From assembly GCA_027621915.1 (NCBI GenBank), contig JAQCAD010000021.1, positions 1 to 50,563 of the forward strand: a DNA stretch of 50,563 nucleotides, written 5' to 3'. Shown here one piece after another: positions 24,857 to 32,850 of the stretch. The stretch is from Pseudomonadota bacterium (GTDB lineage: Bacteria > Pseudomonadota > Gammaproteobacteria > Steroidobacterales > Woeseiaceae). The notes beneath the pieces are model-generated. The model searched no databases. It saw only the letters and a list, made by a program, of their open reading frames with translations, and was not told the origin of the DNA. Made by a program: the position numbers and the translations under genes. How positions within the stretch are numbered: the stretch's first letter is position 1; each line of letters opens with the position of its first letter.

Positions 24857-25612
24857 TTAGTCCATCAGCATGCCACCGTTGACATGCAATGTTTCACCCG
24901 TGATGTAGCCGCCGGCGTCCGACGCCAGAAACGCTACGGCAGACGCGATATCCTGCGCTTCGCCCAGCCTGCCAAGCGGGATCTGCGTCATCAGGGACGC
25001 ACGCTGCTCCGCTGGAAGTACGCGTGTCATATCCGTATCGATAAATCCCGGGGCAACCACATTTACCGTTATGTTTCGTGAGCCAATTTCCTTCGCAAGT
25101 GACTTGGAGAAGCCGATCAACCCGGCTTTGGCAGCAGCATAGTTGGCTTGCCCGGCGTTGCCGGTTAGACCGATCACTGATGCGATATTGATTATCCGCC
25201 CGTGTTTCACTTTCATCATGCCGCGCAATACCGCTTTGCAGACACGAAACGCACCCGACAGATTCGTCGAGAGCACCTCGTCCCATTCATCCTCTTTCAT
25301 TCGCATCAACAGGTTGTCCCTGGTAATGCCTGCATTATTGACAACAATAGTCGGCGCGCCCTCCCGATCCTGGATATTTTTAATGGCTGTCTGAACGGAC
25401 TCATCGCTCGCCACATCCAACACGATGCCTCGCCCCTTTTCGCCAAGTGCTGCTGATATTCCAGCGGCACCCGTTTCACTTGTGGCAGTACCGACAACCG
25501 TCGCGCCCGCGTCGGCCAGGGTCTTCGCGATTGCTGCACCTATGCCACGCGATGCGCCGGTAACCAGTGCAACCTGCCCATTCAGACTGTCGTTCGATGT
25601 CATTCCACTCAT
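24857..25612 (-). CDS. fabG: 3-oxoacyl-ACP reductase
   Basis: 251 residues. Its ATG at 25612 overlaps the TGA of fabD (ATGA), which fixes the start. Short-chain dehydrogenase features: NADPH loop VALVTGASRGIGAAIAKTL, NNAG motif VVNNAGITRDNLLMR and the catalytic Y-x3-K in GQANYAAAKAGLIGFSKSLA, with the conserved ending GGYITGETLHVNGGMLMD. It reduces 3-oxoacyl-ACP in the elongation cycle. Translational coupling with fabD is likely. Confidence 0.96.
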   Translation of the reverse strand: MSGMTSNDSLNGQVALVTGASRGIGAAIAKTLADAGATVVGTATSETGAAGISAALGEKGRGIVLDVASDESVQTAIKNIQDREGAPTIVVNNAGITRDNLLMRMKEDEWDEVLSTNLSGAFRVCKAVLRGMMKVKHGRIINIASVIGLTGNAGQANYAAAKAGLIGFSKSLAKEIGSRNITVNVVAPGFIDTDMTRVLPAEQRASLMTQIPLGRLGEAQDIASAVAFLASDAGGYITGETLHVNGGMLMD

Positions 25613-26544
25613 CCATTCGCTCCAGCTAACAATGAAGATATTGCTTCCGGTGAATCGATGCATGTCGTAGCAAGATCGCGATTAATTCGCCGATTCAGCG
25701 CGGTTAATACTTTCCCTGGTCCACATTCAGCAACGGTTGTGACGCCACGCCGAGTGAAATAGTTTATGACGTCGACCCATCGGACGGGACTAGAAACCTG
25801 CCTGGTCAATTGCCCACGGATATCGTCTTCGCCACCGTAGGCCGCCGCATTCGACGCATTGACAACCGGAATTTCCGGGCTGGAGAATGTTGCTTCGGAT
25901 AATGCTTCGGCCAGCGCGTCCCCAACCGGACGCATCAAAGACGAATGTGCCGGAACGCTGACTGGCAACATGATGGCGCGTTTGGCTCCCGCTGCCTTGG
26001 CGAGCTCCATCACCTTTTCGACCGCAGCCCGGTTCCCCGCGACAACTACCTGTCCCGGCGAATTAAAGTTCACCGGCTCGACAACCCCAGTACCGGACGC
26101 CCGCTTGCATACCTCAATGATTGCCTGATCTTCGAGACCGAGCACAGCGGCCATCGCACCCTCGCCCGCAGGGACTGCGTTTTGCATCAGTTCCGCCCGG
26201 CGGCGAACCAGGCGAAGGGCGTCGTCAAACGCCAGGGAACCCGCGCACACCAACGCAGAATATTCCCCCAGACTATGACCGGCCATCATTGCCGGCAGAG
26301 CGCCGCCTGCGATCTTCCACGCGCGCCACGCTGCCACACCTGCAGTCACCATCACCGGCTGAGTATTGATAGTCTCGTTCAACCTATCCTCGGGGCCACT
26401 TTGAATGAGCTCACGTACGTCGAAGCCAAGAACGTCACTGGCTTCGGCGTAGGTTTCCAGTACTTGTGGAAATGCGGTAACAATGTCGGCCTGCATACCG
26501 ACTGACTGAGACCCCTGACCGGGAAAAACAAATGCGAGTGTCAA
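25609..26544 (-). CDS. fabD: malonyl-CoA:ACP transacylase
   Basis: 311 residues starting with TTG at 26544, which the conserved N-terminus (LAFVFPGQGSQSVGMQAD) and a GGAG site justify. The catalytic Ser is in MMAGHSLGEYSALVCAGSLA, and the His region is VSVPAHSSLMRPVGDALAEA. It loads malonyl groups onto ACP. The gene upstream is the rhombosortase rather than fabH, so the usual plsX-fabH pair is not attached here. Confidence 0.95.
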   Translation of the reverse strand: MTLAFVFPGQGSQSVGMQADIVTAFPQVLETYAEASDVLGFDVRELIQSGPEDRLNETINTQPVMVTAGVAAWRAWKIAGGALPAMMAGHSLGEYSALVCAGSLAFDDALRLVRRRAELMQNAVPAGEGAMAAVLGLEDQAIIEVCKRASGTGVVEPVNFNSPGQVVVAGNRAAVEKVMELAKAAGAKRAIMLPVSVPAHSSLMRPVGDALAEALSEATFSSPEIPVVNASNAAAYGGEDDIRGQLTRQVSSPVRWVDVINYFTRRGVTTVAECGPGKVLTALNRRINRDLATTCIDSPEAISSLLAGANG

Positions 26545-26582
26545 AATTGGTCTCCATCGACCAGCTATTCAATGGGCCGGAA

Positions 26583-27206
26583 TTATATAGGGCTGCCAGT
26601 CCCGACTCTACGCCAAAAAAAGCCCGCAGAAATTAAGCCGCCAATCGCCCCGAAAAAATGTGCGTTGACCACCACGTCACCGCCAGAGGTTGATTCGGAT
26701 CCTGGTAACGGCCCTACCAACTGCTCATAGGTCAGCTTGCCGATCACCAGTACGCATATCACCACGGATTCCGCTGGAAGACTTTTCAGGCCTTCAATAG
26801 CGCCGGCCAGGAGCAGTCCGTGAAGTACCCCGGATAGTCCAACATACCAGAGCAAATTTTTGTCCACGAACCAGAATCCCGCCGAAATTATCAGCACGGA
26901 AATCAGAAAAACCACGAGCCACCGTGATATCGAATAATTTCGCCCGACGAGAAGCCATGTCAGCACCAGGCCTGCGAGATTCAGCGTCAGATGACTGAAT
27001 CCCAGGTGTGCTAAATGTCCGGTAAACAGCCGCCAGTACTCTCCATGAGAGATCGCCAGGCGATCGTATTTCAATACCTCTCGACCGCCATCCCCGAATG
27101 CTGCAATCGTTGCACAAATGAGGATCAGGACGAGCGCTACATACCAATGGTCGACCCTCTCAGGCCTGCCGCCCTTGCCAGAATCATGCCGTTTGAGTAA
27201 CCCCAT
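26583..27206 (-). CDS. rrtA: rhombosortase, GlyGly-CTERM-processing intramembrane protease
   Basis: 207 residues, six membrane helices, rhomboid fold. Family features: EYWRLFTGHLAHLGFSHLTL and NLAGL (membrane-loop histidines), the catalytic Ser in YVGLSGVLHGLLLAGAIE (G-x-S-G-x-x-H), and the catalytic His in VNAHFFGAIGGLISAGFF. Rhombosortases cleave the GlyGly-CTERM tail of proteins secreted by the type II system, then allow lipid attachment or release. It is divergent from gspG (97 bases between starts), a telling neighbour. No GlyGly-CTERM substrate is encoded in this window. Confidence 0.85.
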   Translation of the reverse strand: MGLLKRHDSGKGGRPERVDHWYVALVLILICATIAAFGDGGREVLKYDRLAISHGEYWRLFTGHLAHLGFSHLTLNLAGLVLTWLLVGRNYSISRWLVVFLISVLIISAGFWFVDKNLLWYVGLSGVLHGLLLAGAIEGLKSLPAESVVICVLVIGKLTYEQLVGPLPGSESTSGGDVVVNAHFFGAIGGLISAGFFWRRVGTGSPI

Positions 27207-27232
27207 GTTTGATATACTGACGTTTAATCAGA

Positions 27233-27275
27233 TTGACAGTCAACGCGTTAATTTAATTGCGCAGTTTACTGTCAA
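27233..27275. promoter_or_regulatory. inverted repeat in the rrtA-gspG intergenic region
   Basis: ttgacagt (27233-27240) is mirrored by actgtcaa (27268-27275), extending to eleven bases with one mismatch. The left arm contains TTGACA, a perfect -35 for the plus strand, and the right arm the reverse of it for the minus strand. The repeat could be a regulator site or two overlapping divergent promoters. Confidence 0.4.
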
Positions 27276-27303
27276 ACGACGAACAGAAAACGGAGCAGAA
27301 CCA

Positions 27304-27738
27304 GTGGGCAGCAAAACCAGCGTAAACCAGCACGGATTCACACTCATAGAGATAATGGTGGTCGTGATAATCCTCGGCATTCTGGCTGCGATCGTGGCTC
27401 CCAATGTCATTGGCCGAATCGACGACGCCCAGATCAGTCGGGTGCAACAGGACTTGCGCGGAATTGAAAATGCGCTCAAGTTTTATCGCCTCGATAATTT
27501 CGCATACCCCTCAAGCGAACAGGGCCTGGAAGCGTTGGTTTCCAAACCAGCAGACCCGAACATTCGGAACTGGAAAGCCGGCGGGTACCTTGATCGATTG
27601 CCGAAGGATCCCTGGGGCAATAACTATGAATACCTGAACCCCGGCCAAAATGGTGAGATCGACATTTTTTCCTATGGCCGGGACGGCCGACCAGGCGGCG
27701 AAGGTCTGGATGCCGATATGGGAAACTGGACACTCTGA
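27304..27738 (+). CDS. gspG: type II secretion major pseudopilin
   Basis: 144 residues from GTG 27304, with GGAG eight bases upstream. The prepilin peptidase site and helix are HGFTLIEIMVVVIILGILAA with Glu at +5, preceded by a short leader. The C-terminal part (YRLDNFAYPSSEQGLEALV, then YLDRLPKDPWGNNYEYLNPG) is diagnostic of GspG, including the calcium-loop region near DIFSYGRDGRPGG. It polymerises into the pseudopilus that pushes substrates through the outer-membrane secretin. A longer upstream frame to 27118 is not needed. Confidence 0.95.
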   Translation: MGSKTSVNQHGFTLIEIMVVVIILGILAAIVAPNVIGRIDDAQISRVQQDLRGIENALKFYRLDNFAYPSSEQGLEALVSKPADPNIRNWKAGGYLDRLPKDPWGNNYEYLNPGQNGEIDIFSYGRDGRPGGEGLDADMGNWTL

Positions 27739-27770
27739 AATTCGAGAGTCTGACCCGGGCGGTTCATTAA

Positions 27771-28370
27771 GTGTCAATTCGCACCGACCACAATAGTGAG
27801 AATGATATTTCGGACCAGCTGGGGTTTACGCTGGTCGAGATACTTGTAGTCGTCGTTATCGTAGGGATTATCAGCGCAGTTGCGCTGCTGTCATTCGGCC
27901 TTCTTGGCGGTAATGATCGAGATCTCGAGCGCGACGCACGCCGACTTTCGTCATTGATCGAGGTTGTGAATGATGATGCGGTCATCCAGGGAAGAGACTT
28001 TGGCCTGGAGGTAATGCGCTCGGGTTACCGATGGGTTGAATACGATCCTTTTCTGGATCAGTGGTTCGAAGTAACCGATGACGATGTCATGCGCGGGCGA
28101 CAGCTCGCAGACGGCACGGAATTCGAGCTCTATATCGAAGAACACCGTGTCTTGCTGCAAGACGAAGCCAAAAATACCAAAGACGATGAGGAGCAATCGG
28201 GTCGGAACCTGACCGAAGATTATTTGCCACACATCCTGGTGCTTTCGAGTGGTGATATCACACCATTTGAATTGCGACTGTTCAGAATTTCGGATCGAGC
28301 CGAGCTCACTTTAACCATGTCGCTTACAGGCGAAATGAAGATTGAGGATGATGATCCGACAACCTTCTAA
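27771..28370 (+). CDS. gspH: type II secretion minor pseudopilin
   Basis: 199 residues, GTG 27771, 32 bases after gspG. The prepilin motif is LGFTLVEILVVVVIVGIISA. The rest is a strand-rich GspH domain with FGLEVMRSGYRWVEYDPFLD and a C-terminal FELRLFRISDRAELTLTMSL. The middle contains a very acidic stretch (QDEAKNTKDDEEQSGRNLTE) that is unusual. It forms part of the pseudopilus tip with I, J and K. It is a long member of the family, and its 3' end overlaps gspI in another frame. Confidence 0.9.
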   Translation: MSIRTDHNSENDISDQLGFTLVEILVVVVIVGIISAVALLSFGLLGGNDRDLERDARRLSSLIEVVNDDAVIQGRDFGLEVMRSGYRWVEYDPFLDQWFEVTDDDVMRGRQLADGTEFELYIEEHRVLLQDEAKNTKDDEEQSGRNLTEDYLPHILVLSSGDITPFELRLFRISDRAELTLTMSLTGEMKIEDDDPTTF

Positions 28371-28791
28371 TACCTGCGCAGGGTTTACGCTGATCGAAGT
28401 GATGGTTGCGATGGCGATCGCAGTTCTGGCATTGACAGGTGTTTTGGCGGCTGTGTCGCAGATGGTCGATTCCGGATTCGCCATGCGCGAGCGCACCTAT
28501 GCCAGCTGGATCGCCCAGAACAAAATAACCGAACTGCGACTCGCAAACGTGGTTCCGGAAGTTAGTGTGACCAACGGCGAAATTGAATATGCCGGCCTGG
28601 AATGGGCATGGTCCGCAACAATTTCGGAAACCGGAGTGGAAAATTTGTTTCGGGTTGACGTCGTCGTACGGCACGCAGGCAGTGCCGACAGTATTCGCAG
28701 CGTTACTGGCTTCATCGGCGAGCCTGGTATTCCCGGAGAGAGTAATCGCGCCTGGCAACAAAGCGGACAGGCTCTTGGTGAAGAGCAATGA
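28348..28791 (+). CDS. gspI: type II secretion minor pseudopilin
   Basis: 147 residues from ATG 28348 (ATG 28351 or TTG 28342 possible). The prepilin site is AGFTLIEVMVAMAIAVLALT. The GspI domain follows with ASWIAQNKITELRLANV and EWAWSATISETGVENLFRVD. It overlaps gspH by 23 bases and its stop overlaps the gspJ start by four (ATGA), so translation is coupled. It nucleates the pseudopilus tip. Confidence 0.92.
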   Translation: MMIRQPSNTCAGFTLIEVMVAMAIAVLALTGVLAAVSQMVDSGFAMRERTYASWIAQNKITELRLANVVPEVSVTNGEIEYAGLEWAWSATISETGVENLFRVDVVVRHAGSADSIRSVTGFIGEPGIPGESNRAWQQSGQALGEEQ

Positions 28792-29405
28792 TCAGGCGAA
28801 ACGCACAAAAAGGATTCACGCTGATCGAAGTGCTCGTTGCAATGGCAATTTTTGCCATTCTCTCTGCACTTGCTTACGGCACACTCAACCAGACTCTGTT
28901 AAGCGCCGATATACTCAGTAGCCGCATGGACAGGTTGCAGGCATTGCAGCGAACTATGCGTATGCTAACTGATGATCTGTATCAGCTTTCCCCACGACCG
29001 GTGCGTGACGAGCTCGGCGACAATTATGCGCCCGCGCTTTCGACCGGATTTCAATCCGGCTTTGCCATTGAGCTGACGCGCAGTGGCTGGAACAATCCGA
29101 TGGTTCTGCCGCGCAGCACAATGCAACGTGCCGCGTATCGCATCGAAGATGAGGAACTGGTCCGATATCACTGGATGGTGCTTGATCGAACATTAAGCAA
29201 TGATCCCGTATCCGTTGTGCTTCTCGACGGTATAGAAAGCATTCAATTTCGGTTTGTTCAGGCGAACGGCGAATTCACCGACCAGTGGCCACCCTTGTCC
29301 CAGTCCGGACCCACTAATTTACGGATGCGACCTCGTGCCGTTGAAATAACGCTGCGTCTTGCTGACGAAGGTGAAATTGTCCGGCTCGTCGAGGTGGCCC
29401 CGTGA
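28788..29405 (+). CDS. gspJ: type II secretion minor pseudopilin
   Basis: 205 residues. Prepilin site KGFTLIEVLVAMAIFAILSA, then the GspJ-specific DRLQALQRTMRMLTDDLYQL and SGFAIELTRSGWNNPM, with EDEELVRYHWMVLDRTL and IESIQFRFVQANGEF. It joins I and K in the pseudopilus tip. Starts by ATGA overlap with gspI and ends overlapping gspK by four bases. Confidence 0.93.
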   Translation: MIRRNAQKGFTLIEVLVAMAIFAILSALAYGTLNQTLLSADILSSRMDRLQALQRTMRMLTDDLYQLSPRPVRDELGDNYAPALSTGFQSGFAIELTRSGWNNPMVLPRSTMQRAAYRIEDEELVRYHWMVLDRTLSNDPVSVVLLDGIESIQFRFVQANGEFTDQWPPLSQSGPTNLRMRPRAVEITLRLADEGEIVRLVEVAP

Positions 29406-30325
29406 GAAAATTGCTGAACGATCGGGGCGTGGCGTTGATTACCGCAATGCTTATTTCTGCGCTGGCAGCGATGGTCGCCGCAAATCTCGCGTGGGACAAC
29501 GCACTGGACGTAAGGCGCACGATTGTGCTCCTGAATCGGGACCAGGCGGTACAGGTCGCTTTGGGCGCAGAGAGCTGGATTATCAATATTCTCCACCAGG
29601 ACCTGGAAGAGAGCCAGTCAGACCACCTGGCCGAGTTGTGGGCATCTGATCTGCCGCCGTTACCGATCGACAATGGCGAGGTGTTCGGCGCGATTGAAGA
29701 CCTCCAGGGACGATTCAACGTAAATAATCTGATCGATTCCGATGGACAGATTGATCAGGAATCACTCGAACAATTCAGGCGTCTGCTCAACGCCCTCGGT
29801 CTGGATCCGAGATTTGCCGGAATTACCGCCGACTGGATTGACTCTGATCAGGATGCATCTTTTCCCGACGGCGCGGAGGACTCGATTTACACCGGCTTCA
29901 TCCCGCCATACCGAAGCCCGAATCAGGCAATTAATGCCGTGAGCGAGCTGGCGGCTATCGAGGCTATGGACAGGGCAACATTTACCCTATTGGAACCTCA
30001 TATCACGGCATTACCCGGAAGAACCGCCATAAATGCAAATACCGCGACTCCGGCTGTATTGTTGTCCCTTGACGAAAATATGACCACGGCCGATGTCGAG
30101 AGTCTCGTCACAGAGCGTGAATCCGGAGGATTCGCGGACATAGAGACCTCGTTCGCGTCACTTGTGACACCGGATGTGTTAAACAGGCTCGATGAATCCA
30201 CTCAATTTTTTCGTTTGAAGGTCATCGTCCGGATTGATACCGTTCGGATTACCTTATACAGCATTTTACAACGTGGCCCTCGTGGTGATGTGACACCAAT
30301 TTTGCGGAGCCTGGGAACAACCTGA
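29402..30325 (+). CDS. gspK: type II secretion pseudopilin GspK
   Basis: 307 residues, GTG 29402 overlapping the gspJ stop. The leader-helix is DRGVALITAMLISALAAMVA, with Thr instead of Glu at +5, the known GspK exception that leaves it at the very tip. A large domain is inserted after the helix: FGAIEDLQGRFNVNNLI, then DSDGQIDQESLEQFRRL and DWIDSDQDASFPDGAEDSIY (acidic, calcium-binding region in homologues), with NTATPAVLLSLDENMTTADV. Length is as expected. Confidence 0.93.
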   Translation: MRKLLNDRGVALITAMLISALAAMVAANLAWDNALDVRRTIVLLNRDQAVQVALGAESWIINILHQDLEESQSDHLAELWASDLPPLPIDNGEVFGAIEDLQGRFNVNNLIDSDGQIDQESLEQFRRLLNALGLDPRFAGITADWIDSDQDASFPDGAEDSIYTGFIPPYRSPNQAINAVSELAAIEAMDRATFTLLEPHITALPGRTAINANTATPAVLLSLDENMTTADVESLVTERESGGFADIETSFASLVTPDVLNRLDESTQFFRLKVIVRIDTVRITLYSILQRGPRGDVTPILRSLGTT

Positions 30326-30326
30326 T

Positions 30327-31595
30327 ATGTCGGAATACCTGGTCATACGTCTTGGCGACGAGCCCCACAAACCGGCGCAGTGGATCGCGGTCGATTCGAC
30401 TGGCGCGCGACTCGGCCAGCCCATCACCGGCACACTGCAAGAAGCCAGCACGGAGGCAGATCATCGCGAGGTAATAGCGCTGGTACCGAGCTCGGAAGTG
30501 CTGACCACCAGCGTGGATATACCGGTCAAGGGCAGCAAGCTGCTCGCAGCTTTACCGTACGCGCTGGAGGAGTTTCTGGCTGAGGATGTGGAGGCTTTGC
30601 ATTTTGCGGCCGGTACCAAGCGATCCAGCGGCAGGACACCTGTCAGCGTGGTGAGCCGCGAGAAAATGGATGAATGGCTCAGCCAACTTGGCGATGCAGG
30701 TATCAAGGTAACTTCTGTTATCCCTGACAGTTATGGGCTTGCACGAATTCCGGGCACAATCAGCATGCTTCTCACCGACGACCATGTCTATGTCAACGAC
30801 GGGGGAGAAATCGAGCTCGTCATGCAAGGCGTCAGTCCAGGAGATGCCCTGACCGCGATAGGTGCGCTGGACGATGGCTCCGATCGAGGAGACGAAGAAG
30901 CGTCCGAGGCCGGCATGTCTCATCATGTACTCATCTATTGCAGTACCGAAGACGACGAACGGTATCAGCACGATTGGGTTGCCATGCGCCATGAGCTGGA
31001 CAGCCTCGACGTAAAATTATTGCCCGATGGGGCGATGCCGCGCCTGGCGGTCACGGTCGCGACAGGGGCCGGTATAAATCTTTTACAGAACACGTACGCG
31101 CCCAGAAAAGAGTATTCGGGCCTGTTTCGACCATGGAAATATGCGGCGATTCTTCTGATTTCATTTTGTCTCATTGGCCTGATGGCGAAAACTGCCGATG
31201 TCTACACATTGTCGAGGCAGGAAGCCGAACTGCACCGGTTGTTCAACACCGAGTATCAACAGGTTTCCCCGGGAGCTCCGGAAACGGACAACCCTGTTGC
31301 AGTTATCGAATCGCTAAGACGACTCATCGGAAACGTTGAATCGCCACCCATTTTCCTGCAATCCATGGAACAGCTGAGTCGTGCAATTCAACAGAACGCA
31401 AACGCCCAAATTCAAGCGATCAGCTTCCGCGCCGGAGTTGTAGATCTGAGAGTTTCGGCTCCGGATGTAGCGACGCTTGATGGCGTCCAGCGAGCGATTG
31501 CACAGAGCGGGCAATTTCGGGCAGCAATTCAGTCGACGGATCAGGATGGCGAAAAGGTCAGTAGTCGAATTCAAATACAGGCGGCCGGCACATGA
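30327..31595 (+). CDS. gspL: type II secretion inner-membrane protein GspL
   Basis: 422 residues. The cytoplasmic actin-like part (about 1-260) has VIALVPSSEVLTTSVDIPVK and ALPYALEEFLAEDVEALHFA, the GspE-binding region. One membrane helix follows (WKYAAILLISFCLIGLMAKT, about residues 270-289), then a periplasmic ferredoxin-like domain with VIESLRRLIGNVE and LRVSAPDVATLDGVQRAIA. It links the GspE ATPase to the inner-membrane platform. It begins one base after the gspK stop and overlaps gspM by four bases. Confidence 0.93.
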   Translation: MSEYLVIRLGDEPHKPAQWIAVDSTGARLGQPITGTLQEASTEADHREVIALVPSSEVLTTSVDIPVKGSKLLAALPYALEEFLAEDVEALHFAAGTKRSSGRTPVSVVSREKMDEWLSQLGDAGIKVTSVIPDSYGLARIPGTISMLLTDDHVYVNDGGEIELVMQGVSPGDALTAIGALDDGSDRGDEEASEAGMSHHVLIYCSTEDDERYQHDWVAMRHELDSLDVKLLPDGAMPRLAVTVATGAGINLLQNTYAPRKEYSGLFRPWKYAAILLISFCLIGLMAKTADVYTLSRQEAELHRLFNTEYQQVSPGAPETDNPVAVIESLRRLIGNVESPPIFLQSMEQLSRAIQQNANAQIQAISFRAGVVDLRVSAPDVATLDGVQRAIAQSGQFRAAIQSTDQDGEKVSSRIQIQAAGT

Positions 31596-32077
31596 GAAGC
31601 TGGTTCATGTCACTGGAAGCGCGCGAACGGGTGTTCGTATTAACTGCAGCCGTATTCAGCCTATCTGCGTTGGGTTGGGTTGGCATCTGGACTCCGCTCG
31701 ATTCGAAACACAAAGCATCGGTTGAAAAAGTAGAAGCCTGGCGGCTTTCGTTGTCGGCACTGCGGCCGCTACGCGGCCAGGTTCAGGCGTTAGCAAACTC
31801 GGCGCCGATAGACCCCGCATCTAATTTGTCGCTTGTTGTGATTGTAGACAACAGTTTGCGACAAAGAGGGCTGTATAACTCCCTGCAACGCAGTCAACCG
31901 ACGCCTGCGGGAAATGGCATTCGAGTGGAATTCGAAGCGGCGGTGTTTGATGACCTGGTGTTGTGGCTCGGGGATCTGCATCGGCAGTACGGACTTCGAG
32001 TCGAAGCTGGCAGTTTTTCGCTTGCGTCCGGCAATATTCCGGGTCGAGTAAATTCCAGCGTTACGCTGGAACGTTGA
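31592..32077 (+). CDS. gspM: type II secretion inner-membrane protein GspM
   Basis: 161 residues, ATGA overlap with gspL. MRSWFMSLEARERVFVLTAA and VFSLSALGWVGIW give a short cytoplasmic tail plus one membrane helix. The periplasmic part has the family ending AAVFDDLVLWLGDLHRQYGL, RVEAGSFSLAS and VNSSVTLER. It stabilises GspL. Length fits. Confidence 0.92.
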   Translation: MRSWFMSLEARERVFVLTAAVFSLSALGWVGIWTPLDSKHKASVEKVEAWRLSLSALRPLRGQVQALANSAPIDPASNLSLVVIVDNSLRQRGLYNSLQRSQPTPAGNGIRVEFEAAVFDDLVLWLGDLHRQYGLRVEAGSFSLASGNIPGRVNSSVTLER

Positions 32078-32114
32078 CCGACAAAAATCTGACGGCACTA
32101 TTGAATCAATTGCT

Positions 32115-32843
32115 ATGAAACGTTATATCCTTGCCGGCCTTTTGGTTTTCCTTGGTGTTTTGGTTAGCACCTTTCCCGCCAGGGTCGCTTACAACTGGTT
32201 CGCGCCTGCAGATATGCATTTGACCGGCATTTCGGGATCCATATGGAACGGAAACGCTGTCGAAGCTCTTGCTGCCGGTGCGTATATCGAGGACATTTCC
32301 TGGCGGCTGAAGCCAGCGTCGATTTTCTCGGGCCAACTCGAATTTTCAACATCCGCCAAGCCGGCGGCGGGTACGGTGACCACCGACGTTGGCGTTTCGC
32401 TCAGCGGCGTCATAACGCTTTCCATGTTATCCGGCAGATTGCCTTTAAACCTGGTACATCCGGCGATTCAGCAGAACGGAATCAGTGGCGACGTGAATTT
32501 GGACTTTAACAGGCTCGTAATCAGGGATGGCCTGCCAATCGATGCGAACGGCACGATCACAGTTTCCAATTTCTTCATGCCGGACCTGTCGTCTGCGCGC
32601 CTCGGCGACTACACGCTCAAATTTTCGCGTACGGATGCAGGCATCGTGGCCAACCTTGATGACGTCTCCGGCGTCCTGGATGTATCTGGCACGATTACGC
32701 TCTCGGCAGAGAAAGATTACCAGTTGATCGGGGAAGTCGCGGCGCGTACGGATGCCCCGCCTTCAGTTCAGCAGCAGCTCCAGTTTCTTGGCACACCCGA
32801 TGAACGCGGCTTCAGGGCATTCCGTTTCGAGGGCAGCCTCTAG
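32115..32843 (+). CDS. gspN: type II secretion protein GspN
   Basis: 242 residues. One N-terminal membrane helix (YILAGLLVFLGVLVSTFPAR), then a periplasmic GspN domain: YNWFAPADMHLTGISGSIWN, GNAVEALAAGAYIEDISWRL and LSMLSGRLPLNLVHPAIQ. GspN occurs in part of T2SS systems with an unclear role. It ends the operon, starts 37 bases after gspM and converges on addA with a seven-base gap. Confidence 0.9.
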   Translation: MKRYILAGLLVFLGVLVSTFPARVAYNWFAPADMHLTGISGSIWNGNAVEALAAGAYIEDISWRLKPASIFSGQLEFSTSAKPAAGTVTTDVGVSLSGVITLSMLSGRLPLNLVHPAIQQNGISGDVNLDFNRLVIRDGLPIDANGTITVSNFFMPDLSSARLGDYTLKFSRTDAGIVANLDDVSGVLDVSGTITLSAEKDYQLIGEVAARTDAPPSVQQQLQFLGTPDERGFRAFRFEGSL

Positions 32844-32850
32844 CTGCCAA

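Noticed and set aside
27118-27303. N-terminal extension of gspG
   Set aside because: It runs over the intergenic region and into the rhombosortase gene; prepilins have short leaders, so the GTG at 27304 is preferred.
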